Shown one piece after another: positions 1-12,137 of a stretch of DNA of 64,000 nt (position 1 is the first letter of the stretch; each line of letters starts with the position of its first letter). Source of the stretch: Archegozetes longisetosus (Eukaryota > Arthropoda > Arachnida > Sarcoptiformes > Trhypochthoniidae); the NCBI GenBank assembly GCA_018873245.2, contig JAEMBT020000001.1:10574220-10638219 (forward strand), in the 5' to 3' direction. The translations under genes were made by a program, and so were the position numbers. The notes beneath the pieces are model-generated. The model made no database searches. It had not been told where the DNA came from and worked only from the letters and a program-made list of their open reading frames with translations.

Positions 1-660
1 AAATTTTGTGTTACTTATAGAACAATGAGCCTATTTACCCGTTTTACACAAGTTTGGCTTTCTGATTCTATTCAAATTGATTAAATTAGATAAAAGAAGT
101 TTTGGTATGTTTTCGTAAATAGTTATTAGTTATTATAAGTTTTGGGAAATCTTCTTCCACATAGTTTAATTACCAGTTTTTGAATTTTTGGTGAGTTTGA
201 CCTTGATTTTGCTATTAGCTGAACTTATATGTAAGCTAATAATGATTAATAAATACCGAATGATTGAATCGTTAGTTATTTATTATATTGTAGAGGCTTA
301 GCACTCGATAGTATTTGTCAAATTTAATTCATTCCAAACAACACTCCATAAGGAAATTCATGATGTATGTTGAGCAGTAGTGCAAGCATTAAAGTAAATT
401 GACTTTTAAATTACCGGTGTTTTCAAATTTATTTTTATGGTAGCAAACAGATATTAAGTTTCGAGAACTTCTACTTGAAAGCAATACTCATTAATCATTT
501 GTCAGTATTATTCTGCAAAAGCTTAATTATAAATTTCTTCTGCCTTAAAATAGAAGTATAAAATTACAGGTATGCAAATAGTGAACAACAATAAGTTAGA
601 CTCAAGATTTCGAGTAAAATTTTGAGTAAAACAACATATTTTAAGCGATAGCAATAGGAA
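1..660. other. AT-rich flank, no gene recognised
   Basis: No coding frame, RNA or repeat structure was recognised here. It is the 5' flank of the receptor gene that starts at 664 and probably holds its promoter, but no clear TATA box was picked out. Confidence 0.5.
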
Positions 661-663
661 GTG

Positions 664-2032
664 ATGGAGTCATTTAATACAAATAAAGTTTTACCTCAAC
701 ATATAATTTTGAAGTCTGTTGAAACTCACTTATATAAAATTGGTTTATGTCTCACTAACAATAGTGAGATCAGAACAAGAAACAAATTTCACAACCCTTT
801 ACTGATTTTCTGCATTATTGGAATATCAATCATCAAAAATATTGTTTCATTAGCACTATCTGAAGAGAATGAACAATTATTGGTAATAACCGGAGACTTT
901 TATCACTTTCTTGGAATACGAGTGCATTTCAACATAGCTTCTGGTCTGAACATGATTTTAGCCGTATCATCACAATTGATTTATTATTACAATTATAAGA
1001 ACGACATTAAATCTAGTTATCTAAAGGTATTTGAAATGATGTCGGGCTCAGTTTCACCAAAGAGCATTGGATTAACAGATAAAACAAAAATCTTGAGACT
1101 GATAAAATTAACAAAACTTTTGTTTTTTATCTGCAAATTCGTAACTGAGAAAACAATGCCTTTGTGTGGATTCACAATAAGCATATTAGCATTCATTATC
1201 AACTGTTCGATAATGGATACTCTAATTTTTGGTATTCCTTACAGTTTATTATTCTCGTGGATGTGTTATTACGTATTCAGCATTAATATTTGGCAAGTCG
1301 TATATTTGCACATAATTTGTCACTACATCAAAATTAAACTCAAAGAACTCAATAATGAAGCGATTTATTTGTCGGTGAGAACAAAAAACATCAATAGCCT
1401 AACAGTTCATAGTCTCATTCGTTCTTTGAGTTCAATCTTTTCTGAGATCAACGAATACAACAATGATTTTTGGTCAAAATATTTACTAACAGTTTGGTTC
1501 ATTTTTGGATTCTGTATTGTTGTCAGTCTATACGTAATTATATTTCTTGAGATGAATATAATCTGTAGAATTGTGCTGATCTATGCAATTGGAGTACTTG
1601 TACTTATTTTCCTGTTCATCATAAACACCACCTCTTCAGTCAGTTATGAGGTGAATAAATCGCATATACTATTAAATAAACTATTTATTTCGTATAACGG
1701 AACTCATGCGAAAATTGTTTTCAATAAATCCGTTCGTTCTATAGATAACACGAAAATTAAAGTAATTAATAATTTTAAAATAATATAAAAATGTCTTTTA
1801 AAAACAATCTGTTCCTCATTAGTTAATGGCATTCATTGAAAGAGTTGGTAAGAAAAGTATTGGATTTTCGTGTTGGGAGTTGTTTACTGTTAATTATTTC
1901 AGATGCTATGAGGTATTAGATTGTAACTTTTTCAATTTATAGTCCTTGGCTCACTTACGAATATTTTCCATTGAACAGATTCTTTCTCTAATGGCTGTAC
2001 TGTTCCTCAAAATAATTCAAATGTCAGAATAA
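664..2032 (+). CDS. Gustatory-receptor-like seven-helix protein (intact, 3 exons)
   Basis: Seen: exons 664-1761, 1823-1912 and 1979-2032, all joined in phase 0 by GT-AG introns of 61 and 66 nt, giving about 413 aa. A GTG codon opens the frame at 661, but the ATG at 664 is the likely start. Hydrophobic segments lie at about residues 45-65, 90-110, 150-180, 190-223, 270-292 and 300-327, with a seventh in the last exon (ILSLMAVLFLKII). Exon 2 carries FIERVGKKSIGFSCWELF, which resembles the conserved C-terminal stretch of arthropod Grs just before the last helix. Known of the family: ligand-gated cation channels of taste neurons with an intracellular N-terminus. The closest relative in the window is the minus-strand gene at 27919-29280, with the same exon sizes. 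The insect TYhhhhhQF end is not present. Ligand unknown. It could be a diverged receptor of the wider 7TM chemoreceptor clan, but the exon plan and motif argue for Gr. Confidence 0.82.
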
Positions 2033-2059
2033 ACCACTCTATTTGGTCAGTGCTAGTCA

Positions 2060-2565
2060 TATTCGATATCTCCGCGTATCTAAAGTTCAGTAAAAGGCAA
2101 ATCTTAAGGCTGGTAAAACTATTCCTTAAATTACAATAACTCCCATTCTATTAATATTACCATTTATTGTGAAATGTTGACCTATGGATAAAATCATTTC
2201 TGGTATCCTTACAGTTGCTTTCATATAGATATTGTAGCGTATTCAGTATTAACGTTTGGAAAATCAAAAGCTGATCAATAGATAATTTCATTCGTACCTT
2301 AAGTTCAATCTGTTCAAAGATAAAAAAATATAACATCAATTTTCTGTCAAAACATTTTCACTCAATCAGGTTTAAAATTTAAACTCTGCAGTGTAATCTA
2401 TACGTAATTATATTCATGGAAATGGATATAAATTTTAGGGTATTATTGATTTATGCGACTGGAATGACTACTTATTATCCTATTCATAATATGCACTGTA
2501 TCCTCTGTCAATGAGATCCATTATTTTGCATCTAAATTAATTCTGTTACTTCACAGTTAATAGTA
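2060..2565 (+). pseudogene. Decayed tandem copy of the upstream Gr gene
   Basis: Seen: DNA matching codons of the gene at 664-2032 in the same order, starting near the segment for ...ILRLIKL (about 2085), through GIPYS (about 2195), the serine-rich loop before the fifth helix (about 2285) and the fifth/sixth helix region (YVIIF...M.I at about 2400-2440), ending near SSVS..... (about 2505). Several stops and indels interrupt every frame, and the first third of the gene is missing. This is a dead tandem duplicate of the upstream receptor. No splice-exon remnants were found after it. Confidence 0.7.
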
Positions 2566-3350
2566 TTATAAAAGTTGGTTTTTGATGTTAAAAATTATTT
2601 AGCATGAACTGTTTCCAGATGTTGCAAAGTAAATAATTGTCAAATTTAAAATAATTCTTAAGTTTATAATCTCTTTCATTTAACGGATTCTATTGTAGAA
2701 TCTGTTGAGGAATTGTAGAATCACTAACGATTCTACAATTCCTCAAAAAATGAAATCTCCAAATGGGAAACTTTATAAGGCAGACAAATATTGGTCTATT
2801 GAATGAATTGCACAATTTATTAGCACTGATGTATCAAATAATTAGAGATTCGATTAAAGTTTGGAACACTTCATGTATATAATCAATTGCGTTATCAATT
2901 GTTAAGTGATTTATTTCATAAATTGATACATGAGATGGTTTATAAAAATAAATTTAAAAATTAAATCTTAAAGTTTACTTAGCATCTGTTGACTTATTAA
3001 TAGCTGATATTTAAAATTCCAGCGAAAAATTCAATACTAACATTTAATTAATAACTTAGTCTTACATACTTGTAGCTTGTGATAAATAACTTGTATGTTG
3101 AATTCATATCGACTGCATTTGAATCAAATCAATAACAAAAAACGGAATATCTCTGTAAGCAAATAGAAAACTAAATGTTATCTTAAAGTGAAGTCACATT
3201 TTGTTGATTGGTTATCAATCTCGAAGTACTTCTTAGGCACTTATCCTATCTTAAAAGTGATAATAAAGTTCTTTATTCAGTACGAAATAAATAAATCTCA
3301 AAACAAATGTCAGACTATCACCTGAATTAAAATAAAGTTAACTTATCAAA
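2566..3350. other. Intergenic; contains a perfect 17-bp hairpin
   Basis: AT-rich spacer. The only structure seen is an inverted repeat at 2706-2722 and 2729-2745 (17 bp, 6-nt loop) around GAATTGTAGAATC. It has no flanking duplication or element body that would make it a clear MITE. Confidence 0.5.
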
Positions 3351-5129
3351 ATGTATAAGAAATTGATTTATAGCTTTCTTATTCTCTGTTTGTGTGATTT
3401 AATAATTGAAATCAAATCAAACAATGAAGTTAGTGTAAAATTCAAACAAATATCAATTAATGGATTGCGAAAAACGGTCGATGGAAAACAGATAGACTAC
3501 TTCTTAGGCATCCCATATGCAGAACCACCAATCGGTAAACTAAGATTTAAAAGGCCCAAACCTATCCAGTACTTAAAATCTATAAATGCAACGAATTGGC
3601 CAAATGTTTGCTACCAGGACGCAAACATAAGTCAGTCTTCATATGCGAGCCGTAACATGAGCGAAGACTGTCTTTTTCTTAACATATGGTCCCCGAAAAT
3701 TGGTAACGAATCAAAGCCAGTGATGTTTTGGATACACGGTGGTGGTTTGATCGCGGGGTCGGCCAGTCATGACTTGTATAACGGAGAAGTTCTCGCCTCA
3801 AGAGGTGATGTTGTAGTTGTGACTATCAATTATAGACTCCAAGCCTTTGGGTTTTTATATACTGGTAGTGATGACGCGCCCGGGAATGCTGGGCTCTGGG
3901 ATCAGGCGATGGCCTTGAAATGGGTTAGCGACAATATTGCAGTTTTTGGTGGAGATCCTAAACAAGTAACTATTTTTGGTGAGTCTGCTGGCAGTTGGTC
4001 TGTGGGTTTGCATTTATTGTCGCCAATAACTAGAGAGCTCTACAAAAATGCGATTATGATGTCTTGCGCACCACTGTCTCACTTGACGGGTGAGAATCCA
4101 ATTAGAGCTAAGAATAATTGGCTCAAAGTTGCAAAACATGCCGAATGTGGCAATGGATTGGACTTTAATCAGACAGTTATTGAATGTTTGATTAATTTAT
4201 CGCCTGAAAAGTTATCAAAGGCTGCAAATCAAAGAGACTTGACAACAGATACCGCGGGCTTTATGTCACAAGTCAGATATGGCGATGAATTTCTGCCTCA
4301 AAGACCTATTGAAATGTTGAGAAATGGAAACTATAAGGGCAATATTATACTTTTGGCAGGTTTTACTTCAGATGAGGGCAGTTGGATATTGTCTGAAAGA
4401 CTTGATCCAAAACGATATTCGCATAATAATCCAGTAAATTTCACTAAATCTCAAGCTTATGAAGAACTTAAGCATCTTTCATCTAGACTTAAATTTCCTA
4501 ACAATGAATCAGTGAATGGAGACATTGTTTCGAAACTCTATTTATCGCACTTACCAAATAATGACTATGACCTCATTCGTCGAACTATTGGTATCGCTTT
4601 GGGTGACTTCTATATCAGTTGCACTACAAGTCTTTTCGCGAAATATTTATATGAAGGCAATAAAATAAATAACATAGTATTTCAATATTATTTCACTGCA
4701 AAGTTCAAAATAGATGACCAACAGAATTATTGTAGCGCATGGCAGGGGGCGTGTCACTCGACTGATTTGGCGCCATCTTTCGGATATCTGTTGAGATATC
4801 CGGATATGTATACTAAGGAGGAAATGAGTCTATCCAAGAAAATGGTCGATAGTTTGACGTTTTTCGCTAAGAATGGGTAAAAATGGAAATTTTCGACATT
4901 TGAAAATGATCATGCCGATATTTTATTTGAATTCTATATTTTTCATGTTATTAGATATCCTCCAGCACAAGATGGTGTCGACTGGATGAGCTATTATTCA
5001 ATTGAAGATCAAGTGATACAAACTTATTATGAATTTTCTAATAATCCTAAACCTAATGGAAACTTTGGGATTGGCCTCAAAACTGATGAATGCGAAAAGC
5101 TTTGGAATCACTACATTGAACTACAATAA
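3351..5129 (+). CDS. Secreted type-B carboxylesterase
   Basis: Seen: exons 3351-4876 and 4955-5129, with the GG|A codon split by a 78-nt GT-AG intron, giving 566 aa, the normal length for alpha/beta-hydrolase fold carboxylesterases. An N-terminal signal peptide (about residues 1-22) is followed by the family signatures EDCLFLNIW, the oxyanion-hole HGGG (129-132), the nucleophile elbow GESAGSWS with Ser212, the acid Glu342 (TSDEGSW) and His469 (GACHSTD). All three catalytic residues are present, so an active serine esterase is expected. Family knowledge: such enzymes hydrolyse carboxyl esters, and in plant-feeding or predatory mites expanded sets are linked to xenobiotic detoxification, with some members being cholinesterase-like. 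No C-terminal membrane anchor was seen, so it is probably secreted or ER-resident. A second, diverged esterase sits at 18805-21810 with the same last-intron position. Confidence 0.93.
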
Positions 5130-6503
5130 CTTCAGGAATATATTAATAACTCGCCTGTCATTTTAATTTGATTTTCATATCTCAATGATATTTTGAGATT
5201 CTATATAAATAATATGAAATTTCAGAATAATAACAACTTGCAATAGTCAAAAGTTAATTTGCATCACAATCAAATTTTATTATTCGAAAGATTGCTTATT
5301 CAAAATATTCATTTTCGGACTTCTCCATAGATAAATTACTTTTAATAAGATGTATAAAAATTAATATTCTATTTGAATTGAGATGAATTGGAAGTGTTGC
5401 GGTTCAAAATGTCTGTATTTAGCAAAGTTATAACAGGTCGGCAAAAAATGCTATGAAGTCGAAGACGATAATAGAATAATTATTCATTCATAAAATTTTT
5501 AACTTTCAACGATAGATTTGGTTAAAGCTAAAAAACTATCAACAATAAAATGTCAGACTAATACACGTCTTGATTACATCTGAAGTACAATTGACCAAAA
5601 CTAAAACGAAGCAGTGAAAAAGGTTCTACAATTTAAAGTTACATTTTCATCAAACTATTATGTCCCAACTCTTAATTCAATAGAAGTGTATCGACCGCTT
5701 ATAACCCCATTATTCTACATGGCTTGATAGTTTATTAACCAGAACTTCAGCTATATGTGTTAATGATTTCTATAACATTTCATCTATTGTCATGGCTCTG
5801 TCTACGCTTTATTGCAATAAGTTAAAAAATTTAGATCTTTTATAATTCAAATACATTAATGTAGAATAGACGATAAGGTTCACAAAAAAATTAAACATTA
5901 ATTTATACTTAACAGAAAGAATTAAAACTCAGGGATCCGTAGATGATGTTTATAGTTAGGTTTGCCAAAGCCGACGACGAAACCTCTCACCAGTCAGTAA
6001 CGAAAAAAATGTGTCATAGTATGTTAATACGTTATTATTGAATAACACTAACTTTAAACTTAAAGAAATTCTAAATATATGAAAAATTTAGATTGAAATT
6101 ATTCAACGATGCACCACTTCAAAACTTATACAATACTTATACAATACTTATACAATATATATATATTTGTTTTTAATCAATTATGCAATAACTAATGCAT
6201 AATTATTACAACAACAATTGTACATTCGAAATTTTTAATGAATTTGAACAATTTATTTCAAACCTGATCTACAGACTCACATGGACTCTATAAAAAATGG
6301 TATATCATTCAATTTCTTGAGATTATAACAGTATACAAGATTGTAAGCAAATTTTTGAACAATTTGAATTTTTAAACACATTAAAAATGAAATCACGATT
6401 TTAGAGAAAATATAAAAACCTATATTCAACATATATTTCTCAAATGCTTAATAGAAAGGTTTATCCTTGAAGGCTGTTTGAGTTCAGAGTAATCATAGAT
6501 CAA
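5130..6503. other. Intergenic; short tandem repeat; outer part of duplicated block
   Basis: No gene seen. Near 6122-6158 an 11-bp unit (ACTTATACAAT) is repeated about three times and runs into an AT dinucleotide stretch. From about 5880 the DNA is homologous, in inverse orientation, to about 41000-41820, so this spacer belongs to the duplicated receptor block described in the findings. Confidence 0.6.
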
Positions 6504-7889
6504 TTAGTCAATTCTTTTAAATGAATTCGCAAACATATGAGTCAATAAGAAAAATCGTCCGAAAATCACAAACATCTATAATGATTCATATTTTTTAAAT
6601 AATTTAGTTTAGATATGAAACTACTAGAATTTAAGACATAATGATTTGTTAAATAATCTAAGATTACCTTAAAAGCAATAACCGGTGTCATTACGAATTG
6701 ATCTCCACATGAAAAACCAATTACTAGCCTTTTACTGTTCACTCTTTCCATTGCATTCAATAACTAAAATCATATGAAACATTTATCGAAAATATTCTAT
6801 TAAATGCATCACAAATACCTTTATTTTATGTTTAGTGTTGAGTAACGAAATTGCATTCAAAGTGAAGTTTTGCAAACACTTGTATGATATCAACGACTCT
6901 TTATTAACAGATGCAATGATCGAGTTTAATATCAAATGTAATCCTAAACACAGACTTAAAGTAGAAACTAGTGCCATATATGTTAAAATACTTAATTCTT
7001 CAAACAGGATTTGTTGTAATAGCATCAGATTTATAGGTATTAATGTATAATTGATAATCAAATAATAGGTTTTCCAGAATTTGTTATAAGAATTAATTTG
7101 TTCACATAAATTATTATGTTCTGCTAGTATTTCATTTACAATTTTGTATTCGATAAATATTTTATCACGAGAAACGTTTTTCAGAACTTCATTAAATAAT
7201 TCAAATCTCATTCTGCAATACTTGCAAACTATGTAATAGTAAAGAAAACTGTAAGATAGGACAGGAAAAACCGATAAACAATTTAAGAAGTTTACGATTA
7301 TGCCTGTTATTCCGTATTTTAACATATCTATCAGATCAAGAGAGATGATATGTAATACGATCGACATCAATGTTATCGATAGAATTATTATTAAATTTTC
7401 GATTCTTATCATATTTCTCATGAATCTGATTCTATACACAAACTTTTCAACAGAATGTATATCAGAACTTCTTATTCCATACATTTGTCTCAATCCTTTG
7501 AGAATTCCAATAATTTCGAGCCATTGTGTATCATGGCTATAATTGAAGAGTAAAAGGATGCAAAAGGCTGATATCAAACTACATAACACTTCCAATCTAT
7601 GAAACTGTGTTATTCCTCCGATGTACTGAATCGCATCTAAATAACTGATTGGAACTTTTCCATTTTCAGAAACCAATATAAAATATACGTAACGAATCGC
7701 ATTGAAAAGAATCCAGAATAGCAAAGCATAAGATTTGAAGCTATTATTTAGCATAAATGTTGTGCCTCTAAAATTATATCCATTTCTATTAATTAGTCCA
7801 ATAACATGAAGTGCTAAATCAATGTTAGAAATGACTAAATCATTCTTTAAACGCACAAATGAATCACTTATTCCTGTGATCTCTTCCAT
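6504..7889 (-). CDS. Gustatory-receptor-like protein, second subfamily (intact, 3 exons)
   Basis: Seen on the minus strand: exon 1 7889-6819 (357 codons), exon 2 6763-6668 (32 codons), exon 3 6575-6504 (23 codons plus stop), all phase 0 with GT-AG introns of 55 and 92 nt, giving 412 aa. The frame opens with GTG at 7895, but the ATG at 7889 (MEEITGISDS) is preferred. Six hydrophobic segments lie in exon 1. Exon 2 holds NAMERVNSKRLVIGFSCGDQF, the Gr-type motif before the last helix, and exon 3 encodes the last helix (VIFGRFFLLTHM). It is the intact partner of the disrupted copy at 38565-40549, to which it is nearly identical over long stretches, and it is related to the damaged gene at 12138-13501. 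It shares only the general layout with the receptors at 664 and 27919. Inferred role: taste or contact chemoreceptor channel. Ligand cannot be read from sequence. Confidence 0.82.
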
Positions 7890-8215
7890 TTTCACTTTTG
7901 TCGATAGTTTAATATTTTAAATATTTTCTCAAATTATTTAAATTATTGCTCTATTGCTCAGGCAAAATTATATTCAAATTTATTTTTAGTTTTTAATGGT
8001 CTTTGATCATAGTTATGATGAAATATGATGTGAACTTAAAATATAATCGAAATACAGTACCGATCGAAGTTTAAAAAAAACAATGAACGCATACACTGAT
8101 ATTCTACTTTAATTGAATTTTATGTTTTTATGATGAATTGTAAAACAAGATATTGAGATATATTTTTTATTATTCAGATGATATTCACTCTAAAACTGCG
8201 TATTTGTCAAACTTA
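7890..8215. other. Upstream region of the minus-strand Gr
   Basis: Likely promoter side of the receptor gene. It is recognisably similar, in inverse orientation, to the 5' flank of the pseudogene copy (about 38340-38560), for example around TGCCTGAGCAATAGA. No other feature seen. Confidence 0.5.
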
Positions 8216-8745
8216 ACTCTAAGTAGGGTGACCACCCGTCCGGTTTTTGACGGGACAGTCCCGTCCTTTTGAAGATAAAAGACAGAAATCCCGTCAGACC
8301 AAAAACTTTCGGCGGGACAATTAGTTGTCCCGTTTTTCAACTTATATTTTGAAAAATGCGTTTAGAAAATATTTAGAAATTCAAACATTGATTTTTTTAC
8401 AAATGATGAGGGATTAAGCAACCCACTTTAATGTTTTGAACACCTGTGGTTTAAAACCAAAAGTTAATGAAATAATCTTTTCTGTCTTAACATATCTGAA
8501 ATAAACCATTATTTTTTACTTTGAATAACTTTTGAAAGATGTCATTTATTAACAAAAAATTTATCTTCGAAATCAACCATGACTAATAATTTTCAATGTT
8601 TTAATATTAGAATGCATTAGTTGGCACTTAAATATTTGTAATGACTAATAAAAGTGGCATTTTTCATTTCAAAAATGTAAAGGTCCTCCTTTGATATTTT
8701 TGTCCGGTCGTGAGACAAGTCAGAGGTGGTCACCCTAACTCTAAG
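8216..8745 (+). mobile_element. hAT-type MITE, copy 1 (514 bp with 8-bp TSD)
   Basis: Seen: element 8224-8737 with termini TAGGGTGACCACC...GGTGGTCACCCTA and flanking 8-bp direct repeats ACTCTAAG at 8216-8223 and 8738-8745. Inner sequence includes the GC-richer motif CGGGACAGTCCCGTC near the left end and an AT-rich body without coding capacity. Other copies lie at 17623, 31323 and 41144, with a related coding remnant at 55294. The 8-bp duplication and TIR type indicate mobilisation by a hAT transposase. Confidence 0.9.
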
Positions 8746-9134
8746 TAATTAACATAAAATATCGATCATTCTATTCATAGCGTGATGTGTACTTGATCTG
8801 AAGTGAAGAACTATCACATTAAACATATTTATTCACTTTATCAATATATTGACTATTTCATGAGTTTCTACCCAAATTAATGTGAACTTAATAGCATCAA
8901 AATCTATTAAATTAGGCTATAGAGGAACATTTAAAATATTCATAACGGATATTCCAATAAGAAAAGATTTGTTTCAAACTTTTCATCATAAGTCGAACAT
9001 TGAAAGAAGTCGATTGGAAAAGTTGAAAAGGTTGGAAAATATCGACGTATTAAAGTTAGATACAACTAAGAGAAATATCAATTAAGCATCTATAAAAGAA
9101 TTTCAAATAGTTAGTATTCATTGATATATTTATT
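8746..9134. other. Spacer with a short unassigned reading frame
   Basis: A 67-codon frame opens with GTG at 8882 and ends at 9085. It is lysine-rich, has no recognised domain, no ATG start, and no splice partners, so it is not called as a gene. Confidence 0.4.
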
Positions 9135-9664
9135 AAAGAAGTTTGCGCGCTCCTATGGGTTCCTGGGATAACTTTCACCCGAAATCTTATTGCATATTTT
9201 TAAAGTAGACAATATAAGGGAAAAATTGTCCACTGGGCTTAACAAAATCCATTGGGTAGGTTTTTGCGCTAGAGGGAGTTTAAGTTTCGTATTTGACACT
9301 CAATATGAATATTGAACTTACATTAAAATATCAAATTTCTATATGTTTATATATAGTAATCTTATAGTAATGTAATATTGTAAGGTAAGGCACACTTCCT
9401 CGATAATGTGTGTGTGGAAATGGAGTAGGAACAAGAGCACTGCTCGGCTTTGGCTTTCACTAACACCACTGACATTGCTATCACTACTAATATTACTAAT
9501 GCTACTAACATTACTAACTTAATCTCACCTAACCTAAATTAATCTAGCCTAACACAACTCAAAAAATAGTACGATTGAATATGCAATTTCAAGATAAAAT
9601 TATTATTCATTGGCCATCTCAATAACAATGTAAGAGATTAGGACAAAATTGATCGGGCTTCTTT
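9135..9664 (+). mobile_element. Short (internally deleted) copy of the AAAGARG element
   Basis: Seen: about 530 bp that match both ends of the longer element at 30299-31954 (GCGCTCC...GGGATAAC near the left end, ACACTTCCTCGA and an ACT-triplet-rich stretch in the middle, CAAAATTGATCGGG near the right end), but lack its central 0.65 kb. Termini are AAAGAAG...CTTCTTT. No target-site duplication could be seen at this copy. Probably a non-autonomous deletion derivative. Confidence 0.7.
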
Positions 9665-11247
9665 AAGTATTTTGTCTTTTGGTATATTTCAAGTGATTAA
9701 TTGATCCATTTTTAATTAAAATGATACATTAGAAATATTTCTTATTGCATTATTAGAGTATTTCTACGTATCTATATATATTAGAATTGAGGATCGAAAT
9801 AGTCAATAAAATGCCAAAAAGTCGATAAAAGACTAAAGACAGTTAGTAATTTTTGTCTTTTTACGACTTTTAACATTTATAGCTAAAAACGTTTTAAAAG
9901 TAAAACACAATGCTGTAATCATAAGTATTTTTTGATTATATAGAAACTTTTTGACATCACCTGCTCAGCTTTATGCTAGTTTCTCTAGTCTTGAGTTGAG
10001 TTCTTCAGCGTAAGCCTCGATACTTAGATTAGATGATATAAATCTTTGGACATATTTGGCTTTTCCATTCTCTCAAATATATAGATGTCTTCGTGTGTTA
10101 GTGTGTTTGTGGTAATTGTTTACTGTAATTAATCAGTATATTGTTTATGAATTTGTTCATAAAATATAGATGCTTTGCGCATGTATTGAGAGAAATACAA
10201 CTTTGAAGTGCTACTCAATGAATTGAGAGATACTCGCCCAAAGATTCAAAAGTGGGTACCCAATTGAGGGCTTAATATGAATTGGTCAGTAAAGTGCATA
10301 TTATTTGACTGAGGATTTTATGAAGGGTGGCATACGGTGTCTCGAAACAGAATTCCAAGACTGTACAAAAGCTTAAGCTGGTTCTTGAGGCTTGTCCATT
10401 TCATAGAGGTTAGGTTAGCACTACAAGCAAAGCTGATGCACTACAAGCTGAGCTCGAACTAAGGCTCATTCACGTGAACTTCTAGCTCAAGCTCAAGTTT
10501 GAGCTAAATACTCGATTCTAAGATCTTGCGTTGAAATGCTGGTATATCTCTAGATATCAGTCTTATTGATCTAAAATAGTAACGTTCTGATCAAAGAAAG
10601 ATTTTTCAATGGAATCTTTTTTTCGGTATTTATGTTATTTTCACGAATAGTAAAGATAATGAAATAACTTGTTAAATCGAAAAATATCTAAAAATTGAAT
10701 GACTTCTATTTGTTCCAAATTACTTGATGTTTTATAAACTCAATAAAAAATAATATAATTTTAAACGAAAGACATCTTAGTTAGTCTGGAATTAATGAAA
10801 ATTAGAGCTATTTTGATGAAATTAAAATTTCTAAGTCAGTAAATAGATTTAAATGACATTTTCATTATTCAACTAAAGTGTAAAATTCGAAATTTTCAGA
10901 ATAAGTGCTATTATTAAATTAGACAATACAGTAAATCGGAGATCCTGATTTAAAAGTGATTATAAATTCATCTTATTGAGCATTCAGGATTTGTTTGACT
11001 CAAAATCATGAAGTGTTGATCCCGTTAAATCGAAACCAGGTTTCCCAAAGAGATAGACCCTTGAAATTTGTACTAATCCAGAATTTTATGCTTTAAATAG
11101 TGACTTAACATATAAGCTAAGGCTCAGACTTCGTATAAAACTATGTATTCTTAACGAGAATAATAAAGGCTCTACAATTAAAGGCATATTTCTAGAAATA
11201 TCTATAGAAGTTTAGTATGAATTATAGATTAACAAAGAAACATATTA
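9665..11247. other. Repeat-like spacer, no gene
   Basis: No coding gene seen. There are inverted segments at about 9818-9890 (AAAAGTCG...CGACTTTT with GTCTTT arms) and an AGCTC/GAGCT-rich patch near 10430-10510 that look like pieces of old elements, but no complete ends were found. Confidence 0.4.
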
Positions 11248-11415
11248 CAGTCTGACCCGGCCATTGGCAACTCGGCTATAGGCAAATTCGATTGTTGCCA
11301 AGTGATTTCTTAAGCACCAGCCAATGTGTTAAAGAGTTTGGATATAGACAACCCTAGTTATAGGCAACCTATCTTCTACTCGCTGACGAATTACCTATAA
11401 CCGGATCAGACTGTG
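11246..11415 (+). mobile_element. pogo/Tc1-like MITE, copy 1 (166 bp)
   Basis: Seen: 11248-11413 with termini CAGTCTGACCCGG and CCGGATCAGACTG, preceded by TA. The two halves fold back on each other through repeats such as TTGGCAACTCGGCTATAGGC. A second copy lies at 44264-44437, flanked by TA on both sides. Non-coding; the TA target and CAGT...ACTG ends suggest mobilisation by a pogo/Tc1-mariner transposase. Confidence 0.8.
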
Positions 11416-12137
11416 TTTCTAAAGTTATCTTTTATTTTTTCAAAACTTTAATAGAAGTTCAGCACTTTATTGTATGCAATAAGATATCAAATTTAATCAG
11501 TTAGGATAAGTATAAATAATCCAATTATATCTGACCGGTAATATATTATATGAGAATGAATGAAATTATATGAACAGAATCTATATTATTTCAAATTATG
11601 TTATTTGAATCTGTTTTGAGCTTAATTGATTTTAACTCCTTAAGTTTTCATTAATTAACTTCAAAAGATTTTCATGTTGTAATCAAATTAATATTTCATT
11701 CTTATAAACGTTTATTTATTATAGTTTAAAATAATTATCTATCGTTGACGTATAAACACTATTCTATTAACTTTGAATTTAAACAATATTGCAAGTTGAA
11801 AATAAGAAAAATTGAATATAGACCCATAGATATATTCTATTTGAAGTGAGTTAAGAACTTACAGACCATGAGAAACATTGTCCCATAATTTCAATCTTTG
11901 TCTTCATTATCGCCAGTTAATCTAGATAATATTAGACATTAAGTATTAATGGTAATAGTGCTAAAACTATATATTTTTAGGTTTTTAGCTGTTGCTCAGC
12001 AACCTAATCATCATAAGGCAATTGACATTTTGAGGTAATTGAGCGATAGTTGAAGACATTCCAAATATTCAAACTTGTATTTAAAGTTCCATTTTCAGTA
12101 GTATTCGAAAATTTAATGCAAAACACTTCAGTAAAGT
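11416..12137. other. AT-rich spacer upstream of a Gr pseudogene
   Basis: No gene or repeat recognised. It contains the 5' flank of the receptor copy at 12138. Confidence 0.4.

Noticed and set aside
1017..1202. Minus-strand frame inside the first Gr gene
   Set aside because: Shadow of the receptor exon in another frame.
8882..9085. 67-codon lysine-rich frame
   Set aside because: GTG start only, no splice partner, no family similarity recognised, in a transposon-rich spacer.
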